A DNA stretch of 64,000 nt from JAXLVB01 sp046329195 (GTDB lineage: Bacteria > Bacteroidota > Bacteroidia > Cytophagales > Spirosomataceae). The notes under the pieces are model-generated. The model did no database searches. It worked only from the letters and a program-made list of their open reading frames with translations, and was not told the DNA's origin. Numbering within the stretch: position 1 is the stretch's first letter; every line of letters starts with the position of its first letter. Shown here one piece after another: positions 35,901-42,875 of the stretch. The stretch covers positions 2,294,001 to 2,358,000 of the forward strand of contig JAXLVB010000001.1 of the NCBI GenBank assembly GCA_046329195.1. The letters run 5' to 3'. The position numbers were made by a program, and so were the translations under genes.

Positions 35901-38420
35901 AATGCTATCAGTTCATGGAGTGGAGTAGCAGGAGGGTACACGCTGACGGTGGTAGGTAACAACGGAACGTGTAATAACACAGCCACGGCGACGGTGAGCG
36001 TTAATGGCTTGCCCAATGGTAGCATCACCCCATCGAGCCCTACGGTATGTTCAGGGACATCCATCACGCTGACAGCAGGGGGTGGAAGTACGTACACGTG
36101 GGCGGCATCGGGGGGAAGTTTTACATCGACGACGGGTAGCCCGACGACATGGAGTGGAGTAGCAGGAGGTTACACGATTACAGTAACCGTCAGCAATGGA
36201 ACGTGTAGCAACACAGCGACGACGACGTTATCGGTGAATACGGTACCGACAGCAGGTATTTCATTGCCGCCCCCCCCTTATTGTGCAGGAGTGAGCATCA
36301 ACCTGACGGGGACGGGGGGTAGTTCATACTCATGGGCATCATCAAACAGCGGATTTGTTTCGACAACGGGAAGCAGCCCAGGGTGGTCATCGTTGTCAGG
36401 GGGTAGTTATAGTGTAACCGTAACATCAGGGAATGGTACGTGCACAGCCAGTGCAACGGCGAGTATGAGCGTGAATAGTTTACCGAATGTAGGAATCACT
36501 ACCTCAACGGCGACGGTGTGTTTGGGGACGAGCATCAACCTAACGGCGACGGGAGCGTCATCCTACACGTGGAGCGGGACTGGGGGAAGTTTCAGTTCGA
36601 CGACCAATGCTATCAGTTCATGGAGTGGAGTAGCAGGAGGGTACACGCTGACGGTGGTAGGTAACAACGGAACGTGTAATAACACAGCCACGGCGACGGT
36701 GAGCGTTAATGGCTTGCCCAATGGTAGCATCACCCCATCGAGCCCTACGGTATGTTCAGGGACATCCATCACGCTGACAGCAGGGGGTGGAAGTACGTAC
36801 ACGTGGGCGGCATCGGGGGGAAGTTTTACATCGACGACGGGTAGCCCGACGACATGGAGTGGAGTAGCAGGAGGTTACACGATTACAGTAACCGTCAGCA
36901 ATGGAACGTGTAGCAATAGTACGAGTGCCACGGTTCGAATCAATGCTTTACCGAGCACCAGCCTAAGTGTGAGCCAAAGTCAAGTCTGTGTAGGACAAAG
37001 CATCGGTCTAACCGCCAGTGGTGGTAGCAGCTACCGATGGAGCAGCAGTGGAGGAACCTTTACCAGTACCACCAACGCCCTGACCAGCTTCAGCAGCAGT
37101 AGTTCAAGCAGTTATACCATCAGCGTCAGCGTAAGCAACAGCGTAAACTGTAGCGCCACAGCCAGCGTGAGTGTTCAATACAACACCAGCCCAAGTGCGA
37201 GCATCAGTCCAAGTACAGCACAGAGCATCTGTGTAGGAACGAGCCTAAGCCTAACGGCCAGTGGAGGCAGTGTTTACAGCTGGCGAGGGCCGAACGGCTT
37301 CAGCAGCAACAGTGCGATGGCCAGCGTCAACACCAGCAGCACAGCCAACAGCGGAGGGTATAGTGTAACGGTGGGCAATGCCGGCAACTGCACAGCCACA
37401 GCCAGCCTACAAGTAACCATCAGTCAAGCCATCGCCCAAGTGAACCCGAGCAGTCAATCCGTCTGTGTGGGTGGCACGGTATCGCTGAGCAGCGTAGGGA
37501 CGGGGAGTTACAGCTGGCGAGGGCCCAACAACTTCAGCAGCAGTGTTCAGAACGTAAGTTTCAACCTGAGCAGCAGTGCCCAATGGGGGATCTACAGCCT
37601 GACGGTAGTGTCAGGAGGGTGCAGTGCGAGCACGAGCGCCGAAGTCAAGCAAGGGACGGTCCAGTTTGGGAGCAACAGCCCGGTGTGTGTGGGGGGGACG
37701 TTGCAATTCACGGCCAGTGGTGGAGGGGCAGTGTACTCGTGGTATCGTCCGACCAACAACTTCAGTTCGAGTCAACAGAACCCAGTGATACAAAACGTGA
37801 AGGTCAGTGATGGAGGATTGTACTTTGTGAGTGTGAGTGGGAGTGGAGGCTGTACGGGGAGTGGGTTGTTGCAAGTGATGATCATCAACACACCGATAGA
37901 TGTGAGTTTCAGTGTGAGTCCGAGCAGCATCTGTTGGGGGAGTACGGTGACGTTGAGTGCGAGTAGTGGGACGGGGAGTAGTTACAGTTGGAGTGGGCCG
38001 AATGGGTTTAGTGGGAACACCCGCACGAAAAGCATCGGAAGTATGGGGGTACAGAACGAGGGTATGTATCGGTTAACGGTGAAGAGTGGCCAGTGTTGGG
38101 GTTACAGTGAGAAGGAGGTTCGCATCAACTGTGCAAGCCGCTTGCCGAACGGAGAAGAAGAGATTGACATAGATTTCAATGCCTATCCAAACCCGACAAA
38201 CAAGCTATTAATAGTAGAAGTGAAGTTGAGAGAACCGTCATCTTTACAATTGCAACTAATCAATCCAGCTGGTCAGCCTTTAAATAACTGGAATTTAGCA
38301 GAAGAAAGCACGATTCACCACAAGGAGATAGACTTGTCAGCGTACAAAGACGGTATTTACTTTATCCAAGTCCAAAGTAAAGACGGCAAACAGACCAAGC
38401 GAGTGGTGAAGATGGAATGA
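32949..38420 (+). CDS. Giant T9SS-secreted Ig-like repeat protein C
   Basis: 1,823 residues, intact. A signal peptide (MKKLLHYLASITGAFMSLTL, ending ~residue 28) precedes two related jelly-roll-like domains of ~220 residues (LLSESFETDGEGTRY and VDDFENATAPSSGTR starts; both with SYFWASED or TYFWAGED and AIDLIEV or AIDNFRL), resembling concanavalin-like adhesive domains. From ~34370 come Ig-like modules, including an almost perfect 705-bp tandem triplicate, then the ~1 kb block shared with A, B and D. The C-terminus (FNAYPNPTNKLLIVEV...KRVVKME) is a T9SS type A sorting domain different from those of A, B and D. It is probably a cell-surface adhesin controlled by the kinase/LytTR operon upstream. 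Confidence 0.92.
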   Translation: MKKLLHYLASITGAFMSLTLLHTAALAQTTLLSESFETDGEGTRYTSNTFSYCSGSPGGNPDYFLRTNTNPVLPTGCAAGFGSTLTNLQGSYFWASEDIRSSSPVVNGRPPGDITFNTININGYVSLQVSLYLATASNNGIRWEDTDKINIKVSMNGGTFNTVGRFMGDAVAGGRLRIDSNLDGVIDANDVATTCDQDNFAKYTFTIPYTGSTMQLKLEFDQIGGTEELAIDLIEVTGVYVAPDVFWVDDFENATAPSSGTRTPQANAGFAGTPAFTSYFKRTDGSDISLATPTTSYSGKQGTYFWAGEDHDASASPTTTGELNIVWDGINIAGKSGLSFQGLFGANSENGSWDNFDTGSSATGFGVFTGISNDYLIVDYAIDGGAYTQLMAFFSDNIIGPIGTAKRLLEDTDGNYIGNGTVLTRTLTDITKPITGTGSTLKIRIRVYSNGGSEEWAIDNFRLLETTNSCSLTVTAGTSTPSVCVGQNISLTVTAGDSYTWAGPTGSNYSSSTQNPSATASSTTFSGVYSVTVSSAGCTASSTVSVSVNGLPNGSITPSSPTVCSGTSITLTAGGGSTYTWAASGGSFTSTTGSPTTWSGVAGGYTITVTVSNGTCSNTATTTLSVNTVPTAGISLPPPPYCAGVSINLTGTGGSSYSWASSNSGFVSTTGSSPGWSSLSGGSYSVTVTSGNGTCTASATASMSVNSLPNVGITTSTATVCLGTSINLTATGASSYTWSGTGGSFSSTTNAISSWSGVAGGYTLTVVGNNGTCNNTATATVSVNGLPNGSITPSSPTVCSGTSITLTAGGGSTYTWAASGGSFTSTTGSPTTWSGVAGGYTITVTVSNGTCSNTATTTLSVNTVPTAGISLPPPPYCAGVSINLTGTGGSSYSWASSNSGFVSTTGSSPGWSSLSGGSYSVTVTSGNGTCTASATASMSVNSLPNVGITTSTATVCLGTSINLTATGASSYTWSGTGGSFSSTTNAISSWSGVAGGYTLTVVGNNGTCNNTATATVSVNGLPNGSITPSSPTVCSGTSITLTAGGGSTYTWAASGGSFTSTTGSPTTWSGVAGGYTITVTVSNGTCSNTATTTLSVNTVPTAGISLPPPPYCAGVSINLTGTGGSSYSWASSNSGFVSTTGSSPGWSSLSGGSYSVTVTSGNGTCTASATASMSVNSLPNVGITTSTATVCLGTSINLTATGASSYTWSGTGGSFSSTTNAISSWSGVAGGYTLTVVGNNGTCNNTATATVSVNGLPNGSITPSSPTVCSGTSITLTAGGGSTYTWAASGGSFTSTTGSPTTWSGVAGGYTITVTVSNGTCSNSTSATVRINALPSTSLSVSQSQVCVGQSIGLTASGGSSYRWSSSGGTFTSTTNALTSFSSSSSSSYTISVSVSNSVNCSATASVSVQYNTSPSASISPSTAQSICVGTSLSLTASGGSVYSWRGPNGFSSNSAMASVNTSSTANSGGYSVTVGNAGNCTATASLQVTISQAIAQVNPSSQSVCVGGTVSLSSVGTGSYSWRGPNNFSSSVQNVSFNLSSSAQWGIYSLTVVSGGCSASTSAEVKQGTVQFGSNSPVCVGGTLQFTASGGGAVYSWYRPTNNFSSSQQNPVIQNVKVSDGGLYFVSVSGSGGCTGSGLLQVMIINTPIDVSFSVSPSSICWGSTVTLSASSGTGSSYSWSGPNGFSGNTRTKSIGSMGVQNEGMYRLTVKSGQCWGYSEKEVRINCASRLPNGEEEIDIDFNAYPNPTNKLLIVEVKLREPSSLQLQLINPAGQPLNNWNLAEESTIHHKEIDLSAYKDGIYFIQVQSKDGKQTKRVVKME
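34590..36916 (+). repeat. 705-bp tandem repeat, three full copies plus a partial fourth
   Basis: Units start at 34590, 35295 and 36000 (exactly 705 bp each); a fourth, 212-bp partial unit runs 36705-36916. Copies are identical at almost every base I compared (one difference near 34638). Each unit encodes 235 residues, i.e. three Ig-like modules (SYTWAASGG, SYSWASSNSG, SYTWSGTGG types). Because 705 is divisible by 3, copy-number change keeps the frame. Confidence 0.95.
37195..38133 (+). repeat. Shared ~1 kb C-terminal Ig-like block, copy in C
   Basis: Near-identical in DNA to the blocks in A, B and D. Identity ends abruptly after the RINC codons at ~38133, where C switches to an unrelated sorting domain. 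Confidence 0.9.
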
Positions 38421-38479
38421 AATTGTGTCAGCAATACCCGACACCAACCAATAAGTGCTAAAACTTACTTTTCAGAATT

Positions 38480-38519
38480 AACAAGCCTTGTTATCCGTTT
38501 GGATGACAGGGCTTGTTTG
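38480..38519 (+). terminator. Intrinsic terminator after giant gene C
   Basis: AACAAGCC (38480-38487) pairs with GGCTTGTT (38510-38517), with an inner GTTATCC/GGATGAC stem, followed by a short T-rich stretch, 60 bp after the stop of C. Confidence 0.7.
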
Positions 38520-38613
38520 ATTTAGCCAAATACGAAAGTTTGATTTGACTAATAAATTCAATGCTTCTGAATAGTATATTTGCTTACCTATCACCGTTTC
38601 AAACTTGTTTTGA

Positions 38614-39372
38614 ATGAGTTCAGCATTAAATCGGCTCTTTATAGTCAAGTACATGTTACTCATCAGCTTGCTTTTCTTCTGTATGAGCAAGATTTTTGCG
38701 CAGCAGATGTTCAACAATCAGCAGCGCATTGGAGTAGAAGATGGCCTCCCGCAAAGCTACATCACTGGCATAACCCAAGACAAAGATGGCTTTTTGTGGG
38801 TAAGTACATTGGGCGGACTGAGCCGCTACGACGGCAAGGGTTTCAAGAATTTTGAATATCAAGCCAGTGATAGTACCGGTTTAGCATCCAACACTATCTA
38901 TTACCTATTACCGCAGGGCAACAATACCCTCTCTTTGTTTTACGATGGGATACTGGCCGATGATTTCGACATGCGGAGCTTCCGGGTAAGCCATCAGCTC
39001 AAAATTAAGGTATCAGGTACGATTATTCATGGGGGATCGGGGCGATACAGCTACAATGGTAAAACTTTCCTTCGTATCAACCTAAGCCACAAAGGTTTTG
39101 AAAAGGCGGATTTCAAAACGGGTAAAATTACCCAATACACCACCACTAATGGTCTTCATAGTAATCGCATTATTTCACTTTTGCAGCACACCGACGACCG
39201 AATCTACCTACTTTTTGAGGATGGCCTGCAAGTGAGTAATCCACAAGGAGAGCAGTTTGAGTTCTTTCGGCTTCCGGGTTATCCCCAAAACAACCTGATT
39301 TTAGAGAAAGCAGAGTCTTGGTGGCGAGGTGCCAAAATGGTCATTATGCCAGACCAACGCTTGGCTGTTTAG
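38614..39372 (+). CDS. Hybrid two-component system protein of cassette D, N-terminal piece
   Basis: 252 residues: signal sequence (MLLISLLFFCMSKIFAQ, with 13 residues before it from the first ATG) and the first beta-propeller blades with the two-component propeller motif (GLPQSYITGITQDKDGFLWV, GGLSRYDG, GLHSNRIISLLQ). The frame closes at 39370-39372, but propeller sequence goes on in the +1 frame (LEGNRLILWNLS). One base appears to be missing near 39355-39372, for example a T in GCTGTTTAGAGG. With it restored, 38614-42662 is one 1,350-codon gene of normal size for this family. Confidence 0.8.
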   Translation: MSSALNRLFIVKYMLLISLLFFCMSKIFAQQMFNNQQRIGVEDGLPQSYITGITQDKDGFLWVSTLGGLSRYDGKGFKNFEYQASDSTGLASNTIYYLLPQGNNTLSLFYDGILADDFDMRSFRVSHQLKIKVSGTIIHGGSGRYSYNGKTFLRINLSHKGFEKADFKTGKITQYTTTNGLHSNRIISLLQHTDDRIYLLFEDGLQVSNPQGEQFEFFRLPGYPQNNLILEKAESWWRGAKMVIMPDQRLAV

Positions 39373-42300
39373 AGGGTAATCGCCTCATTTTATGGAATTT
39401 GTCTCGAAAATCTGTTCAAATACTACCCATCCCGCCCAGTTCCCAAAAAGTGGTTTACGAGATCAACCGACTGTTGAAAATGGATACAGAGGGTCAGCTG
39501 TATTTCAATCATCAAGGGCGTATCATGCGGCTTAATCGACGGGGTGAGTTAGAGACTATCTGGGAAAATACCCAAAATCCTAATTTGCAAATCAGTGCGT
39601 TTTTCATTGATCGCAGCGATGTACTCTGGTTGGGTATCAGCAGCATAGGCTTACTTAAAGTTGATTTGCAAGCAAGTGCCTTCAAAGCAAGCCTTTATCA
39701 GTCGAGTTTTATTGCCGCCATGGTCGGTAAGATGGGTTACCCTCATCTCAGCTTCCCACACTGGGCTACCAATCGGATGTCGTACTACCTACGCCAAGTC
39801 CAAGACGCTCAGGGTAATCTGTACTTTTGCCATAATTTCTATGACCACAACGAAATTTTTCGGGTAAGCAAAGACGGTATTCAGTCCTTCAAGCACGTAC
39901 CCCCCTATGCCATCTACACGGCCATGGTCGCCATGCCCAACGGCGAAATTCGAGTCTTTAACGAACGCCAAGTGGAGTGGTTCTGTTGGAAGTCGCCCGA
40001 GGCTGTTCCAGATACACTCCCAATCGCAATCAGCGACATCAAAGGGATGGTAGCCAAAGAAATCGGCAATACGCACATCATGCAGGGGGTAGAGTTTGCC
40101 GATGCCCGTTATGCCAACGGTTATGTGTGGGTGAGCACCTACGCCCAAGGACTTTTACAGTACAACGAGGGTAAGTTGGTCAAGCAATACATTGGCCAAC
40201 AACCCAAAGGAATGCTTCCCAAAACCCTGACCGAAATCTGCCCCGACCCTACCAATAAGCGGTGGTTTTGGATGGGGAGCTTGGGCGGGGGTTTGCTCTT
40301 ATGGGATACACAGAAGGGCCTGCAGCGTATCTTCACGACCGAAGACGGTCTGCCCAACAGCACGGTGTATTGTATCTTGCCCGACTCAATGGGTAAACTC
40401 TGGTGTAGTACCAATAAGGGTATCTTCCGCTTTGACCCTCACACACAGCGGGTAGAACTGACTTTCGAGAAAGCAGACGGCTTGTCGGATACTGAGTTTA
40501 GTCGAGCCTTAAAATTTACCCTGCCCGATGGCCAACTGGCCTTCGGTGGGCTAGCAGGCTACACGATTTTTGACCCCGACGACTTTAGAAAAAAAAACGA
40601 TAGTGTACAATTACAACTCACCTCTTTACAGATTAATAACCAGCCTCAAGATGAGCGCAACACCGAGCGTATCATCAAAGAACCACTCGCTACACTGTCG
40701 CTGATTGAGTTGCCCTACGACAAAAACTCCTTGCGGATTGAGTTTGCGGCTCTGCTGTTCAACAAACCTCAGAAAATTAAGTACCGCTACCAGCTGGTAG
40801 GCATTGACCAAGACTGGGTGCAAAACGGTTCTAATAACTCGGCCTCGTACCCCGCCCTAAACCCCGGACACTACACGCTGCGGATTAATGCCACCGACAA
40901 CAACGGCGTATGGAGCGATACTGTTCGTGAAATTACGGTAGTGGTACGGCCACCGCTCTGGGCTACTTGGTGGGCATACCTCCTCTATGCTCTGATACTC
41001 AGCGGAGTCGTGTGGCGCTTTTGGAAATCTCGAGAAGAACGCATCAATATTCGTCAACGACTGGTTTATGAGCAGCGAGAGGCCGAGAGGCTGGCCGAAC
41101 TCGATAGCCTCAAAAACAGCTTTTTTGCCAACATCTCGCATGAGTTCCGTACGCCGCTTACCCTCATACTGGCCCCGCTCCAAGATTTGCTCAAAGAAGC
41201 CCCCACCAACGACCGGTATCAACTCATGAACCGCAACGCCAAACGCCTCTTTGAATTGGTCAATCAGTTGCTCGATATTACCAAACTGGAAGCGGGGCAA
41301 ATGAAACCGGTGTATGCCGAGCAAGAGTTAGTGGTCTTTTTCCGTACGCTTACTTCTTCTTTTTCTTCGTTGGCCGAGAGCTGCCACATTGCGTTTACGT
41401 GTACACAAAACCGCAACGAGGTAGTTGGTACGATAGACATAGACAAAACGGAGAAAATTATCACTAATCTATTGTCCAACGCCTTCAAGTTTACCGAAAC
41501 GGGTAAAAAAATCAGCATAAGCATCCATTATGCCGACGATAACGAGTCGTTCAGTGTTCGGGTAAAAGACGAAGGCATCGGCATATCAGCAGCGCAACTG
41601 CCCCATATTTTTGACCGCTTTTACCAAGCCGACTCCCAATCCAACCGAGCTTACGAAGGTACGGGCATCGGCTTGGCATTGGTCAAGGAGTTGGTACATG
41701 TATTGGATGGAACGATTGAAGTGGAGAGCCAGCAAGGCATTGGGACGACTTTTACGGTGAAAATTCCAAGCCCCCTAACCGAATCATCGCCACAGTGGCG
41801 TAGCACCTACCCCAGAGGAGAAACACTCATTAACGAAGAAGATACATGGATGCCTCTATCGGGGCGTTCCAATGATTCGGTTAAAGGCATTAACTTAACT
41901 CCGGAGGCGGATGGGCTTGGGCTTCTCCTCATCGTGGACGACAACGCTGATATACGCAACTACATACGCTCTGTTTTTGAGGCCGAGTACCAAATCATCG
42001 AAGCCACCGATGGACTCGACGGAATGGAAAAGGCGATTGCGCAAGTGCCCGACTTGATTATCAGTGACTTAATGATGCCCAATGTAGATGGCTTGGAGTT
42101 TTGCCGACTGCTCAAAGCCAACGAGAAAACCAGCCACATCCCCATTGTGATGCTCACGGCCAAGGCAAATCTCGAAAGTAAAATTGAAGGACTTACCTTG
42201 GGTGCCGATGATTACCTGCTCAAACCTTTCAACGCTGCCGAAATCAAGATAAGGGTAAAAAACCTCCTTGAAAAACAGGAAAAGCTGCGGCAGTATTTCG

Positions 42301-42662
42301 GAAATCAGTTAGCTGATGTGAAGCCGGTCGAAGCAAAAGCAAATCCGAAAGAAGCTGCCTTTTTGACAAAAGTGCAAAACATCGTCGAAAAGCGACTTTC
42401 GGATAGGGGCTTTGGGGTGGAACAGTTGGCCGAAGAACTCCACATGAGTACATCCCAATTGTTGCGAAAACTAAAAGCCTTGACCAACCTAACGGCTGTT
42501 GAATTTGTCAGAGAGAGGCGCTTACAACGAGCCGCTCATTTATTAAAGACGCAATCCGTCACGATTGCCGACGTTGCCTTTGAAGTGGGCTTTGACAACG
42601 CCTCTTACTTTTCAAGAATATTCCAAGAAAAATACGGCGTATTGCCGAGTGAGTACAGCTAA
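39318..42662 (+). CDS. Hybrid two-component system protein of cassette D, main piece (propeller, Y_Y_Y, kinase, receiver, AraC)
   Basis: Continuation of 38614-39372; roughly the first 15 codons of this open frame precede the break and are probably not used. It carries the rest of the beta-propeller (DRSDVLWLGISS, DSMGKLWCSTNKGIFRFD), a Y_Y_Y domain (LRIEFAALLFNKPQKIKYRYQ...LRINATDNNG), one membrane span (WWAYLLYALILSGVVW), HisKA with FFANISHEFRTPLTL (His codon 41139-41141), an ATPase domain (LLSNAFKFTETG, GTGIGLALVKEL), a receiver (LIISDLMMPNVDG) and an AraC HTH (ELHMSTSQLLRKLK...YFSRIFQEKYG). This is the standard hybrid architecture often linked to polysaccharide sensing; here it stands before giant gene D on the same strand and is the likely regulator of it. 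Confidence 0.9.
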   Translation: MVARCQNGHYARPTLGCLEGNRLILWNLSRKSVQILPIPPSSQKVVYEINRLLKMDTEGQLYFNHQGRIMRLNRRGELETIWENTQNPNLQISAFFIDRSDVLWLGISSIGLLKVDLQASAFKASLYQSSFIAAMVGKMGYPHLSFPHWATNRMSYYLRQVQDAQGNLYFCHNFYDHNEIFRVSKDGIQSFKHVPPYAIYTAMVAMPNGEIRVFNERQVEWFCWKSPEAVPDTLPIAISDIKGMVAKEIGNTHIMQGVEFADARYANGYVWVSTYAQGLLQYNEGKLVKQYIGQQPKGMLPKTLTEICPDPTNKRWFWMGSLGGGLLLWDTQKGLQRIFTTEDGLPNSTVYCILPDSMGKLWCSTNKGIFRFDPHTQRVELTFEKADGLSDTEFSRALKFTLPDGQLAFGGLAGYTIFDPDDFRKKNDSVQLQLTSLQINNQPQDERNTERIIKEPLATLSLIELPYDKNSLRIEFAALLFNKPQKIKYRYQLVGIDQDWVQNGSNNSASYPALNPGHYTLRINATDNNGVWSDTVREITVVVRPPLWATWWAYLLYALILSGVVWRFWKSREERINIRQRLVYEQREAERLAELDSLKNSFFANISHEFRTPLTLILAPLQDLLKEAPTNDRYQLMNRNAKRLFELVNQLLDITKLEAGQMKPVYAEQELVVFFRTLTSSFSSLAESCHIAFTCTQNRNEVVGTIDIDKTEKIITNLLSNAFKFTETGKKISISIHYADDNESFSVRVKDEGIGISAAQLPHIFDRFYQADSQSNRAYEGTGIGLALVKELVHVLDGTIEVESQQGIGTTFTVKIPSPLTESSPQWRSTYPRGETLINEEDTWMPLSGRSNDSVKGINLTPEADGLGLLLIVDDNADIRNYIRSVFEAEYQIIEATDGLDGMEKAIAQVPDLIISDLMMPNVDGLEFCRLLKANEKTSHIPIVMLTAKANLESKIEGLTLGADDYLLKPFNAAEIKIRVKNLLEKQEKLRQYFGNQLADVKPVEAKANPKEAAFLTKVQNIVEKRLSDRGFGVEQLAEELHMSTSQLLRKLKALTNLTAVEFVRERRLQRAAHLLKTQSVTIADVAFEVGFDNASYFSRIFQEKYGVLPSEYS

Positions 42663-42687
42663 ACCTACACCCCGATTCTACCTCAGG

Positions 42688-42722
42688 AAAACCCCCAAAA
42701 ACCATCCGTTTTTTGGGGTTTT
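42688..42722 (+). terminator. Intrinsic terminator after the cassette D regulator
   Basis: AAAACCCCCAAAAA (42688-42701) pairs with TTTTTTGGGGTTTT (42709-42722), followed by more T. It separates the regulator from giant gene D, so D must have its own promoter in 42723-42875. Confidence 0.75.
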
Positions 42723-42731
42723 TGCTTTTTG

Positions 42732-42787
42732 TGCTTCCATTTTGCCCAACATGCTGGAAATGGACTGATAAACGCTGGATTTGGACT
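42732..42787. promoter_or_regulatory. Direct repeats with 21-bp period upstream of giant gene D
   Basis: GCTGGAAATGGACT (42753-42766) and GCTGGATTTGGACT (42774-42787) are 21 bp apart; a weaker TGCTTCC element sits 20 bp further upstream (42732). On the other strand they read AGTCCA(A/T)(A/T)(A/T), matching the core of the triple repeat before gene B (AGTCCAAAAT). Both sets neighbour AraC-type hybrid regulators. Confidence 0.5.
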
Positions 42788-42875
42788 ACCACCTGCCTTC
42801 GGTTTTCTCTCAACTTTGAGCCTAACGACTGCTCAACCAACAATAACTTTTTATCACCCATTTTCTACACGCCGT

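Noticed and set aside
34590..36916. 705-bp repeats as a mobile element or integrated plasmid
   Set aside because: The units are coding, in frame within one gene, with no inverted repeats, target duplications or transposase.
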